A stretch of DNA of 64,000 bases from Siphonodentalium dalli (taxonomy: Eukaryota > Mollusca > Scaphopoda > Gadilida > Siphonodentaliidae). Shown one piece after another: positions 43,716-57,111 of this stretch. A model generated the notes under the pieces. That model did no database searches. It was not told the origin of the DNA and saw only the letters and a list, made by a program, of their open reading frames with translations. Position 1 is the stretch's first letter. Every line of letters starts with the position of its first letter. The stretch is taken from positions 62,632,893-62,696,892 of the forward strand of contig CP136067.1 of assembly GCA_032622095.1 (NCBI GenBank), given 5' to 3'. A program made the translations under genes and the position numbers.

Positions 43716-43958
43716 TTTATATATTTTCTTTATTTGCTCCACATACGGAGAGTATGGTGATACGCAAAAGGAAGTGAGTTGGGTTGCAATGTGAGAAGGG
43801 GGGGGGGTACATAACATTTTTCCCCTAACACTGGAACTTAAAATACGGCATACAAGCATATTTTAGCTCAAAATTATGTGAACTGTATGACAGGTGGAGA
43901 TCGAGGAGGGGAGGAGGGGAGGAGGGGATGGGGTGTTGCATAACTGATTGAGGATTTT
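43716..43958. other. Non-coding with purine-rich patch
   Basis: Contains a G-run at about 43799-43807 and a GGAGGGGAGGAGG repeat at 43907-43930. No gene. Confidence 0.5.
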
Positions 43959-43959
43959 A

Positions 43960-44473
43960 GGGGGTGGGGGAAGATGTACCGTTTTTTGATCAAAAACTTG
44001 GTGTCAGATTATTTGTTGTGCATTATATGTAAGGATTTTTGTACTACATTAGGCGTTCATTTCAAGGTTTAGAAGTACATTTTCGGACAAATATTTGTCA
44101 TTGGAATTTGAGATGGGGGGTGGCGAATAAAAGTATTCTTAAATCTCGGACGTCAGTTAGATTTCTTCATTTGTGCATTGGATTAGCCGATCCAGCAATC
44201 ATAAACAATCATTTTCTAGAACTGGTAGTGTGGAATTGTGAAAACAAATATTTGACCTGACTAGGTTGGGGTGGAGGGGGGTGGGTGGCGAATAACTTTA
44301 ATCTCAAAACTTTAACTTTATAATTAAAACTTGGATGTCAGATGAGCAGACCATGAGCTTCATATTTCGTGCATTAGATGAGACGATTCTTCAACCATAA
44401 ACAATCATTTTTAAAGAACTGGAAGTGGAATAGCGATCAATAAATATAAAATCTGCGATCTGAATTGGTTGGT

Positions 44474-44505
<32 letters not shown>

Positions 44506-45960
44506 GGCGAATAACTTTAATATTAAAACTTGGATGTCAGATGAGCTTCTTATTTTGTGCATTAGATTAGACGATCATTCAATCATATAAAATCATTTTA
44601 TAAAACTGAGAGTGGAATTGCGAACAAAATTCTGAAATCTGAATTTGTTGGTGAGGGGGGGGGGGGGGTTATTGTTATTGTTTTGCATTAGATTAGACGT
44701 TCCTGCAATCATAATCAATCATTTGATAGAACTGGAAGTGGAATTGCGAACGAAAATCTGCGATCTGAATTGGTTGGTGAGGGGGGGGTGGCGAATAATT
44801 TTATTCTTAAAACATGGATGGTCAGATGAGCTTGTTATTGCTTTGCATTAGATTAGACGATTCTTCGATCATAAACAATCATTTTGTAGACCTGGAAGTG
44901 GAATTGCCAACAAAAATTTGCGATTTGAATTGGTTGGTGGGCGGGGGGGGGGGGGGGTGCCGAATAATTTTAATGGTTAAATGTGGATGTCAGATGAGAT
45001 AGTTATTGTTTTGCATTAGATTAGACGATCCTGCAATCATAATCAATCATTTGATAGAACTGGAAGTGGAATTGCGAACGAAAATGTAAAATCTGAATTG
45101 GTTGGTAGGTGGGGGAGGGGGGGGGGGGGGATGGCGAATAACTTTCTTCTTAGAACTTGGATGTCAGATAAGCTTTTTATTTTGTGCATTAGATTAGACG
45201 GTTCTTCGATCATAAACAATAATTTTGTAGACCTGGAAGTGGAATTGCGAACAAAAAATTTGCGATTTGAATTGGTTGGTGTGCGGGGGGGGGGGGGGGG
45301 GGGGGGGCGAATAATTTTATTTTTTAAATGTGGATGTCAGATGAGCTAGTTATTGTTTTGCATTAGATTAGACGATCCTGCAATCATAATCAATCATATG
45401 ATAGAACTGGAAGTGGAATTGCGAACAGCAATGTGAAATCTGAATTGGTTGGTTGGGGGGGGGGGGGGGGTGGCGAATAACTTTTATATTAAAACTTGGA
45501 TGTCAGATGAGCTTTTGGTTGGTGTGTGTGGGGGGGAGGGGGGGAGTTTCGAATAACTTTATTGTTATAATTTGGATGTCAGATGAGCTTTTTATTTTGT
45601 GCATTAGATTAGACGATTATCCGATCATAAACATTGATTTTGTAGACCTGGGAAGTGGAATTGCAAACAAAAATTTGCGATCTGAATTGGTTGGTGAGGG
45701 GGGGGTGGCGAATAATTTTATTCTTAAAACGTGGATGTCATATGAGCTTGTTATTGTTTTGCAATAGATTAGACGATCCAGCCATCATAATCAATCATTT
45801 TTATAGAACTGGAAGTGGAACACAAATCTGCGATCTGAGTTGCATGGTGGGTGTGGGTGTGGTCGGTGGGGGTGGCGAATAACTTTAATATTAAAACTTG
45901 GATGTAAGATGAGTTTCTTTTTTTTTGTATTAGATTAGACGATTCTTCAATCATAAAACT
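43960..45960. repeat. G-tract satellite, ~170-bp monomers in alternating A/B types
   Basis: Each monomer contains GCATTAGATTAGACGATNCT, CTGGAAGTGGAATTGCGAAC, GATCTGAATTGGTTGGT, a G-run (8 to 31 nt; the longest at 44474-44504) and usually GGTGGCGAATAA, then AAAACTTGGATGTCAGATGAG. The TTAGACG word recurs near 44386, 44570, 44697, 44854, 45024, 45197, 45371, 45612, 45771 and 45939. From 44689 to 45764 type B (CCTGCAATCATAATCAATC, ATAGAACTGG) alternates with type A (TTCGATCATAAACAAT, GTAGACCTGG). The array runs into the assembly gap. Confidence 0.9.
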
Positions 45961-46060
45961 NNNNNNNNNNNNNNNNNNNNNNNNNNNNNNNNNNNNNNNN
46001 NNNNNNNNNNNNNNNNNNNNNNNNNNNNNNNNNNNNNNNNNNNNNNNNNNNNNNNNNNNN
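45961..46060. other. Assembly gap (100 N)
   Basis: A run of exactly 100 N separates the two satellites; a conventional placeholder, so true distance and order are unknown. Confidence 0.99.
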
Positions 46061-47187
46061 AAATATGCATCTCATAATATATTTTATACAACATTTTAGC
46101 ATTTCAGACCTTTTTCAAGCTATAAATGATGGTTGAATATATACATTTTGTCACTACGTCAAGCATAACGTCATTGGGTTCTGAAAGACCCAAAAGAGGT
46201 GAAATCATGGGGGTGCATGTAAATCCCCACCCAATATTGCTGCCTGTGATTGCAATAACGCATGGGGTGTAATATATCATTTTAAGCGGTATAATGCAGA
46301 GAATATGGAGGTGTGGTCCCTATTAAATATTAATGAAATTGCATTCCCCTTAAAGACCAGCAAATAGCACCATTATCATCTGTCAACTTGACAAATATTT
46401 GCATTGAAAATCATTTTTAGCAAATCTGCTCAGTTAGAAGGAACATTTTATGTTAAATACACCATTCTTCTATGGATATTCCAATACAGGTGGCCTTTAG
46501 ACATATAAATTGGTGGGGATATGGAGTCTTGGAGCAGTGGGGGGGGGGGGTGTTGGTGGTTGATGTGTATTGTTATTGATAATTTTTTAGATGATGGGTA
46601 CTTCTTCATGACATCATGCTCCTTGAATCTTAGCTGAAAAGGCTGACATTGACATTACACAGTATACTAAAAGATTAGATATTCAGTCTTTCTTATTCAC
46701 AAGTGTGAAATATAATAATTCAGGTTTCTCTGGACATATTTCACTTGACAACATATTGTTCATGTGATGTCATAACCTTGTATAGCTTTCCCTTAATGCT
46801 AAATAGGACTTGGAATTGTTTAACCCATGGTTTTGGGAGAGTATTAAAGATAGTAGTTGCATGAAATATTATGTTTTATTTTGATATCTGAGGAAAATAT
46901 GCATCTCATAATATATTTTATACAACATTTTAGCATTTCAGACCTTTTTCAAGCTATAAATGATGGTTGAATATATACATTTTGTCACTACGTCAAGCAT
47001 AACGTCATTGGGTTCTGAAAGACCCAAAAGAGGTGAAATCATGGGGGTGCATGTAAATCCCCACCCAATATTGCTGCCTGTGATTGCAATAACGCATGGG
47101 GTGTAATATATCATTTTAAGCGGTATAATGCAGAGAATATGGAGGTGTGGTCCCTATTAAATATTAATGAAATTGCATTCCCCTTAA

Positions 47188-47834
47188 GGTGACACTCCAC
47201 AGTTTCGAATGATCAGTAGGGGTGATTTTATAGATATAAAGTGCTAGTGGTTTCTGGGACCATTCATGTGGTATGTATATTGAGACAAGGTGGGATATGA
47301 ATTTGTGTAATTTTAGAAGGTGTTCTAGACTGATGAAAAAATTAAGTGAAAGTGACCTTGACCCCACCCATAGACAGCAGTAGCGTTTTCTGCGAAACAG
47401 TGGCTCTAGATACTGGGTAAATTTTTTAGCACCAAAAATTTGTCATCTGCATTAAAAATTGATTTTCTGGAAAATTTAACGGCGAAAGTTTGAAATTTTT
47501 TCACATTGATGTTGGAAGCCAGAGGCCTTTAAACCAACATTGGTGACCATTCTTGAAAAAATCTGGTATTCGTGCCTCTTGGGTATGAAAATGCAATATT
47601 TTGGTCATTTTTTGAATAAAAATCACATTTTCGATCAAAAGATCAAGGGCCATAACTCTTGATAGCCCATATATTATGGAAATTATGTATCAAATTCTGA
47701 ATGCCTATTCTGTACTAATTTCAGGCATATATATATTGTCTATATGGTTTGGGATCATACTCCAGATAAATTTCAATGAATCTATGGGCCCCCTATTTCT
47801 GGGCCCATACAAGTTGAAACTGTGGAGTGTCACC
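47188..47834. mobile_element. Element Y, copy 1 (TTAA-flanked, 19-bp inverted ends)
   Basis: Perfect terminal inverted repeat GGTGACACTCCACAGTTTC, flanked by TTAA at 47184-47187 and 47835-47838. The neighbouring X-X junctions are the matching empty site. TTAA duplication is typical of piggyBac and Kolobok elements, but the ends are not the piggyBac CCCTTT type and there is no transposase. The interior includes AAGGGCCATAACTCTT, a motif I associate with molluscan repeats. A 67-codon minus-strand frame is not a credible gene. Confidence 0.92.
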
Positions 47835-49504
47835 TTAAAGACCAGCAAATAGCACCATTATCATCTGTCAACTTGACAAATATTTGCATTGAAAATCATT
47901 TTTAGCAAATCTGCTCAGTTAGAAGGAACATTTTATGTTAAATACACCATTCTTCTATGGATATTCCAATACAGGTGGCCTTTAGACATATAAATTGGTG
48001 GGGATATGGAGTCTTGGAGCAGTGGGGGGGGGGGTGTTGGTGGTTGATGTGTATTGTTATTGATAATTTTTTAGATGATGGGTACTTCTTCATGACATCA
48101 TGCTCCTTGAATCTTAGCTGAAAAGGCTGACATTGACATTACACAGTATACTAAAAGATTAGATATTCAGTCTTTCTTATTCACAAGTGTGAAATATAAT
48201 AATTCAGGTTTCTCTGGACATATTTCACTTGACAACATATTGTTCATGTGATGTCATAACCTTGTATAGCTTTCCCTTAATGCTAAATAGGACTTGGAAT
48301 TGTTTAACCCATGGTTTTGGGAGAGTATTAAAGATAGTAGTTGCATGAAATATTATGTTTTATTTTGATATCTGAGGAAAATATGCATCTCATAATATAT
48401 TTTATACAACATTTTAGCATTTCAGACCTTTTTCAAGCTATAAATGATGGTTGAATATATACATTTTGTCACTACGTCAAGCATAACGTCATTGGGTTCT
48501 GAAAGACCCAAAAGAGGTGAAATCATGGGGGTGCATGTAAATCCCCACCCAATATTGCTGCCTGTGATTGCAATAACGCATGGGGTGTAATATATCATTT
48601 TAAGCGGTATAATGCAGAGAATATGGAGGTGTGGTCCCTATTAAATATTAATGAAATTGCATTCCCCTTAAAGACCAGCAAATAGCACCATTATCATCTG
48701 TCAACTTGACAAATATTTGCATTGAAAATCATTTTTAGCAAATCTGCTCAGTTAGAAGGAACATTTTATGTTAAATACACCATTCTTCTATGGATATTCC
48801 AATACAGGTGGCCTTTAGACATATAAATTGGTGGGGATATGGAGTCTTGGAGCAGTGGGGGGGGGGGTGTTGGTGGTTGATGTGTATTGTTATTGATAAT
48901 TTTTTAGATGATGGGTACTTCTTCATGACATCATGCTCCTTGAATCTTAGCTGAAAAGGCTGACATTGACATTACACAGTATACTAAAAGATTAGATATT
49001 CAGTCTTTCTTATTCACAAGTGTGAAATATAATAATTCAGGTTTCTCTGGACATATTTCACTTGACAACATATTGTTCATGTGATGTCATAACCTTGTAT
49101 AGCTTTCCCTTAATGCTAAATAGGACTTGGAATTGTTTAACCCATGGTTTTGGGAGAGTATTAAAGATAGTAGTTGCATGAAATATTATGTTTTATTTTG
49201 ATATCTGAGGAAAATATGCATCTCATAATATATTTTATACAACATTTTAGCATTTCAGACCTTTTTCAAGCTATAAATGATGGTTGAATATATACATTTT
49301 GTCACTACGTCAAGCATAACGTCATTGGGTTCTGAAAGACCCAAAAGAGGTGAAATCATGGGGGTGCATGTAAATCCCCACCCAATATTGCTGCCTGTGA
49401 TTGCAATAACGCATGGGGTGTAATATATCATTTTAAGCGGTATAATGCAGAGAATATGGAGGTGTGGTCCCTATTAAATATTAATGAAATTGCATTCCCC
49501 TTAA

Positions 49505-50151
49505 GGTGACACTCCACAGTTTCGAATGATCAGTAGGGGTGATTTTATAGATATAAAGTGCTAGTGGTTTCTGGGACCATTCATGTGGTATGTATATTGA
49601 GACAAGGTGGGATATGAATTTGTGTAATTTTAGAAGGTGTTCTAGACTGATGAAAAAATTAAGTGAAAGTGACCTTGACCCCACCCATAGACAGCAGTAG
49701 CGTTTTCTGCGAAACAGTGGCTCTAGATACTGGGTAAATTTTTTAGCACCAAAAATTTGTCATCTGCATTAAAAATTGATTTTCTGGAAAATTTAACGGC
49801 GAAAGTTTGAAATTTTTTCACATTGATGTTGGAAGCCAGAGGCCTTTAAACCAACATTGGTGACCATTCTTGAAAAAATCTGGTATTCGTGCCTCTTGGG
49901 TATGAAAATGCAATATTTTGGTCATTTTTTGAATAAAAATCACATTTTCGATCAAAAGATCAAGGGCCATAACTCTTGATAGCCCATATATTATGGAAAT
50001 TATGTATCAAATTCTGAATGCCTATTCTGTACTAATTTCAGGCATATATATATTGTCTATATGGTTTGGGATCATACTCCAGATAAATTTCAATGAATCT
50101 ATGGGCCCCCTATTTCTGGGCCCATACAAGTTGAAACTGTGGAGTGTCACC
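49505..50151. mobile_element. Element Y, copy 2
   Basis: 647 bp, same ends and TTAA flanks (49501-49504, 50152-50155). No difference from copy 1 noticed. Confidence 0.92.
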
Positions 50152-51822
50152 TTAAAGACCAGCAAATAGCACCATTATCATCTGTCAACTTGACAAATAT
50201 TTGCATTGAAAATCATTTTTAGCAAATCTGCTCAGTTAGAAGGAACATTTTATGTTAAATACACCATTCTTCTATGGATATTCCAATACAGGTGGCCTTT
50301 AGACATATAAATTGGTGGGGATATGGAGTCTTGGAGCAGTGGGGGGGGGGGTGTTGGTGGTTGATGTGTATTGTTATTGATAATTTTTTAGATGATGGGT
50401 ACTTCTTCATGACATCATGCTCCTTGAATCTTAGCTGAAAAGGCTGACATTGACATTACACAGTATACTAAAAGATTAGATATTCAGTCTTTCTTATTCA
50501 CAAGTGTGAAATATAATAATTCAGGTTTCTCTGGACATATTTCACTTGACAACATATTGTTCATGTGATGTCATAACCTTGTATAGCTTTCCCTTAATGC
50601 TAAATAGGACTTGGAATTGTTTAACCCATGGTTTTGGGAGAGTATTAAAGATAGTAGTTGCATGAAATATTATGTTTTATTTTGATATCTGAGGAAAATA
50701 TGCATCTCATAATATATTTTATACAACATTTTAGCATTTCAGACCTTTTTCAAGCTATAAATGATGGTTGAATATATACATTTTGTCACTACGTCAAGCA
50801 TAACGTCATTGGGTTCTGAAAGACCCAAAAGAGGTGAAATCATGGGGGTGCATGTAAATCCCCACCCAATATTGCTGCCTGTGATTGCAATAACGCATGG
50901 GGTGTAATATATCATTTTAAGCGGTATAATGCAGAGAATATGGAGGTGTGGTCCCTATTAAATATTAATGAAATTGCATTCCCCTTAAAGACCAGCAAAT
51001 AGCACCATTATCATCTGTCAACTTGACAAATATTTGCATTGAAAATCATTTTTAGCAAATCTGCTCAGTTAGAAGGAACATTTTATGTTAAATACACCAT
51101 TCTTCTATGGATATTCCAATACAGGTGGCCTTTAGACATATAAATTGGTGGGGATATGGAGTCTTGGAGCAGTGGGGGGGGGGGGTGTTGGTGGTTGATG
51201 TGTATTGTTATTGATAATTTTTTAGATGATGGGTACTTCTTCATGACATCATGCTCCTTGAATCTTAGCTGAAAAGGCTGACATTGACATTACACAGTAT
51301 ACTAAAAGATTAGATATTCAGTCTTTCTTATTCACAAGTGTGAAATATAATAATTCAGGTTTCTCTGGACATATTTCACTTGACAACATATTGTTCATGT
51401 GATGTCATAACCTTGTATAGCTTTCCCTTAATGCTAAATAGGACTTGGAATTGTTTAACCCATGGTTTTGGGAGAGTATTAAAGATAGTAGTTGCATGAA
51501 ATATTATGTTTTATTTTGATATCTGAGGAAAATATGCATCTCATAATATATTTTATACAACATTTTAGCATTTCAGACCTTTTTCAAGCTATAAATGATG
51601 GTTGAATATATACATTTTGTCACTACGTCAAGCATAACGTCATTGGGTTCTGAAAGACCCAAAAGAGGTGAAATCATGGGGGTGCATGTAAATCCCCACC
51701 CAATATTGCTGCCTGTGATTGCAATAACGCATGGGGTGTAATATATCATTTTAAGCGGTATAATGCAGAGAATATGGAGGTGTGGTCCCTATTAAATATT
51801 AATGAAATTGCATTCCCCTTAA

Positions 51823-52469
51823 GGTGACACTCCACAGTTTCGAATGATCAGTAGGGGTGATTTTATAGATATAAAGTGCTAGTGGTTTCTGGGACCATTC
51901 ATGTGGTATGTATATTGAGACAAGGTGGGATATGAATTTGTGTAATTTTAGAAGGTGTTCTAGACTGATGAAAAAATTAAGTGAAAGTGACCTTGACCCC
52001 ACCCATAGACAGCAGTAGCGTTTTCTGCGAAACAGTGGCTCTAGATACTGGGTAAATTTTTTAGCACCAAAAATTTGTCATCTGCATTAAAAATTGATTT
52101 TCTGGAAAATTTAACGGCGAAAGTTTGAAATTTTTTCACATTGATGTTGGAAGCCAGAGGCCTTTAAACCAACATTGGTGACCATTCTTGAAAAAATCTG
52201 GTATTCGTGCCTCTTGGGTATGAAAATGCAATATTTTGGTCATTTTTTGAATAAAAATCACATTTTCGATCAAAAGATCAAGGGCCATAACTCTTGATAG
52301 CCCATATATTATGGAAATTATGTATCAAATTCTGAATGCCTATTCTGTACTAATTTCAGGCATATATATATTGTCTATATGGTTTGGGATCATACTCCAG
52401 ATAAATTTCAATGAATCTATGGGCCCCCTATTTCTGGGCCCATACAAGTTGAAACTGTGGAGTGTCACC
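51823..52469. mobile_element. Element Y, copy 3
   Basis: 647 bp, TTAA at 51819-51822 and 52470-52473; no difference from copy 1 noticed. Confidence 0.92.
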
Positions 52470-54143
52470 TTAAAGACCAGCAAATAGCACCATTATCATC
52501 TGTCAACTTGACAAATATTTGCATTGAAAATCATTTTTAGCAAATCTGCTCAGTTAGAAGGAACATTTTATGTTAAATACACCATTCTTCTATGGATATT
52601 CCAATACAGGTGGCCTTTAGACATATAAATTGGTGGGGATATGGAGTCTTGGAGCAGTGGGGGGGGGGGGGTGTTGGTGGTTGATGTGTATTGTTATTGA
52701 TAATTTTTTAGATGATGGGTACTTCTTCATGACATCATGCTCCTTGAATCTTAGCTGAAAAGGCTGACATTGACATTACACAGTATACTAAAAGATTAGA
52801 TATTCAGTCTTTCTTATTCACAAGTGTGAAATATAATAATTCAGGTTTCTCTGGACATATTTCACTTGACAACATATTGTTCATGTGATGTCATAACCTT
52901 GTATAGCTTTCCCTTAATGCTAAATAGGACTTGGAATTGTTTAACCCATGGTTTTGGGAGAGTATTAAAGATAGTAGTTGCATGAAATATTATGTTTTAT
53001 TTTGATATCTGAGGAAAATATGCATCTCATAATATATTTTATACAACATTTTAGCATTTCAGACCTTTTTCAAGCTATAAATGATGGTTGAATATATACA
53101 TTTTGTCACTACGTCAAGCATAACGTCATTGGGTTCTGAAAGACCCAAAAGAGGTGAAATCATGGGGGTGCATGTAAATCCCCACCCAATATTGCTGCCT
53201 GTGATTGCAATAACGCATGGGGTGTAATATATCATTTTAAGCGGTATAATGCAGAGAATATGGAGGTGTGGTCCCTATTAAATATTAATGAAATTGCATT
53301 CCCCTTAAAGACCAGCAAATAGCACCATTATCATCTGTCAACTTGACAAATATTTGCATTGAAAATCATTTTTAGCAAATCTGCTCAGTTAGAAGGAACA
53401 TTTTATGTTAAATACACCATTCTTCTATGGATATTCCAATACAGGTGGCCTTTAGACATATAAATTGGTGGGGATATGGAGTCTTGGAGCAGTGGGGGGG
53501 GGGGGGTGTTGGTGGTTGATGTGTATTGTTATTGATAATTTTTTAGATGATGGGTACTTCTTCATGACATCATGCTCCTTGAATCTTAGCTGAAAAGGCT
53601 GACATTGACATTACACAGTATACTAAAAGATTAGATATTCAGTCTTTCTTATTCACAAGTGTGAAATATAATAATTCAGGTTTCTCTGGACATATTTCAC
53701 TTGACAACATATTGTTCATGTGATGTCATAACCTTGTATAGCTTTCCCTTAATGCTAAATAGGACTTGGAATTGTTTAACCCATGGTTTTGGGAGAGTAT
53801 TAAAGATAGTAGTTGCATGAAATATTATGTTTTATTTTGATATCTGAGGAAAATATGCATCTCATAATATATTTTATACAACATTTTAGCATTTCAGACC
53901 TTTTTCAAGCTATAAATGATGGTTGAATATATACATTTTGTCACTACGTCAAGCATAACGTCATTGGGTTCTGAAAGACCCAAAAGAGGTGAAATCATGG
54001 GGGTGCATGTAAATCCCCACCCAATATTGCTGCCTGTGATTGCAATAACGCATGGGGTGTAATATATCATTTTAAGCGGTATAATGCAGAGAATATGGAG
54101 GTGTGGTCCCTATTAAATATTAATGAAATTGCATTCCCCTTAA

Positions 54144-54790
54144 GGTGACACTCCACAGTTTCGAATGATCAGTAGGGGTGATTTTATAGATATAAAGTGC
54201 TAGTGGTTTCTGGGACCATTCATGTGGTATGTATATTGAGACAAGGTGGGATATGAATTTGTGTAATTTTAGAAGGTGTTCTAGACTGATGAAAAAATTA
54301 AGTGAAAGTGACCTTGACCCCACCCATAGACAGCAGTAGCGTTTTCTGCGAAACAGTGGCTCTAGATACTGGGTAAATTTTTTAGCACCAAAAATTTGTC
54401 ATCTGCATTAAAAATTGATTTTCTGGAAAATTTAACGGCGAAAGTTTGAAATTTTTTCACATTGATGTTGGAAGCCAGAGGCCTTTAAACCAACATTGGT
54501 GACCATTCTTGAAAAAATCTGGTATTCGTGCCTCTTGGGTATGAAAATGCAATATTTTGGTCATTTTTTGAATAAAAATCACATTTTCGATCAAAAGATC
54601 AAGGGCCATAACTCTTGATAGCCCATATATTATGGAAATTATGTATCAAATTCTGAATGCCTATTCTGTACTAATTTCAGGCATATATATATTGTCTATA
54701 TGGTTTGGGATCATACTCCAGATAAATTTCAATGAATCTATGGGCCCCCTATTTCTGGGCCCATACAAGTTGAAACTGTGGAGTGTCACC
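54144..54790. mobile_element. Element Y, copy 4
   Basis: 647 bp, TTAA at 54140-54143 and 54791-54794; no difference from copy 1 noticed. Confidence 0.92.
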
Positions 54791-56464
54791 TTAAAGACCA
54801 GCAAATAGCACCATTATCATCTGTCAACTTGACAAATATTTGCATTGAAAATCATTTTTAGCAAATCTGCTCAGTTAGAAGGAACATTTTATGTTAAATA
54901 CACCATTCTTCTATGGATATTCCAATACAGGTGGCCTTTAGACATATAAATTGGTGGGGATATGGAGTCTTGGAGCAGTGGGGGGGGGGGGGTGTTGGTG
55001 GTTGATGTGTATTGTTATTGATAATTTTTTAGATGATGGGTACTTCTTCATGACATCATGCTCCTTGAATCTTAGCTGAAAAGGCTGACATTGACATTAC
55101 ACAGTATACTAAAAGATTAGATATTCAGTCTTTCTTATTCACAAGTGTGAAATATAATAATTCAGGTTTCTCTGGACATATTTCACTTGACAACATATTG
55201 TTCATGTGATGTCATAACCTTGTATAGCTTTCCCTTAATGCTAAATAGGACTTGGAATTGTTTAACCCATGGTTTTGGGAGAGTATTAAAGATAGTAGTT
55301 GCATGAAATATTATGTTTTATTTTGATATCTGAGGAAAATATGCATCTCATAATATATTTTATACAACATTTTAGCATTTCAGACCTTTTTCAAGCTATA
55401 AATGATGGTTGAATATATACATTTTGTCACTACGTCAAGCATAACGTCATTGGGTTCTGAAAGACCCAAAAGAGGTGAAATCATGGGGGTGCATGTAAAT
55501 CCCCACCCAATATTGCTGCCTGTGATTGCAATAACGCATGGGGTGTAATATATCATTTTAAGCGGTATAATGCAGAGAATATGGAGGTGTGGTCCCTATT
55601 AAATATTAATGAAATTGCATTCCCCTTAAAGACCAGCAAATAGCACCATTATCATCTGTCAACTTGACAAATATTTGCATTGAAAATCATTTTTAGCAAA
55701 TCTGCTCAGTTAGAAGGAACATTTTATGTTAAATACACCATTCTTCTATGGATATTCCAATACAGGTGGCCTTTAGACATATAAATTGGTGGGGATATGG
55801 AGTCTTGGAGCAGTGGGGGGGGGGGGGTGTTGGTGGTTGATGTGTATTGTTATTGATAATTTTTTAGATGATGGGTACTTCTTCATGACATCATGCTCCT
55901 TGAATCTTAGCTGAAAAGGCTGACATTGACATTACACAGTATACTAAAAGATTAGATATTCAGTCTTTCTTATTCACAAGTGTGAAATATAATAATTCAG
56001 GTTTCTCTGGACATATTTCACTTGACAACATATTGTTCATGTGATGTCATAACCTTGTATAGCTTTCCCTTAATGCTAAATAGGACTTGGAATTGTTTAA
56101 CCCATGGTTTTGGGAGAGTATTAAAGATAGTAGTTGCATGAAATATTATGTTTTATTTTGATATCTGAGGAAAATATGCATCTCATAATATATTTTATAC
56201 AACATTTTAGCATTTCAGACCTTTTTCAAGCTATAAATGATGGTTGAATATATACATTTTGTCACTACGTCAAGCATAACGTCATTGGGTTCTGAAAGAC
56301 CCAAAAGAGGTGAAATCATGGGGGTGCATGTAAATCCCCACCCAATATTGCTGCCTGTGATTGCAATAACGCATGGGGTGTAATATATCATTTTAAGCGG
56401 TATAATGCAGAGAATATGGAGGTGTGGTCCCTATTAAATATTAATGAAATTGCATTCCCCTTAA

Positions 56465-57111
56465 GGTGACACTCCACAGTTTCGAATGATCAGTAGGGGT
56501 GATTTTATAGATATAAAGTGCTAGTGGTTTCTGGGACCATTCATGTGGTATGTATATTGAGACAAGGTGGGATATGAATTTGTGTAATTTTAGAAGGTGT
56601 TCTAGACTGATGAAAAAATTAAGTGAAAGTGACCTTGACCCCACCCATAGACAGCAGTAGCGTTTTCTGCGAAACAGTGGCTCTAGATACTGGGTAAATT
56701 TTTTAGCACCAAAAATTTGTCATCTGCATTAAAAATTGATTTTCTGGAAAATTTAACGGCGAAAGTTTGAAATTTTTTCACATTGATGTTGGAAGCCAGA
56801 GGCCTTTAAACCAACATTGGTGACCATTCTTGAAAAAATCTGGTATTCGTGCCTCTTGGGTATGAAAATGCAATATTTTGGTCATTTTTTGAATAAAAAT
56901 CACATTTTCGATCAAAAGATCAAGGGCCATAACTCTTGATAGCCCATATATTATGGAAATTATGTATCAAATTCTGAATGCCTATTCTGTACTAATTTCA
57001 GGCATATATATATTGTCTATATGGTTTGGGATCATACTCCAGATAAATTTCAATGAATCTATGGGCCCCCTATTTCTGGGCCCATACAAGTTGAAACTGT
57101 GGAGTGTCACC
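56465..57111. mobile_element. Element Y, copy 5
   Basis: 647 bp, TTAA at 56461-56464 and 57112-57115; no difference from copy 1 noticed. Confidence 0.92.

Noticed and set aside
47164-47367. 67-codon minus-strand frame repeated in all eight Y copies
   Set aside because: Identity only reflects amplification of Y. The frame crosses the Y boundary into X, has no domain, and no codon-level constraint can be inferred from identical copies.
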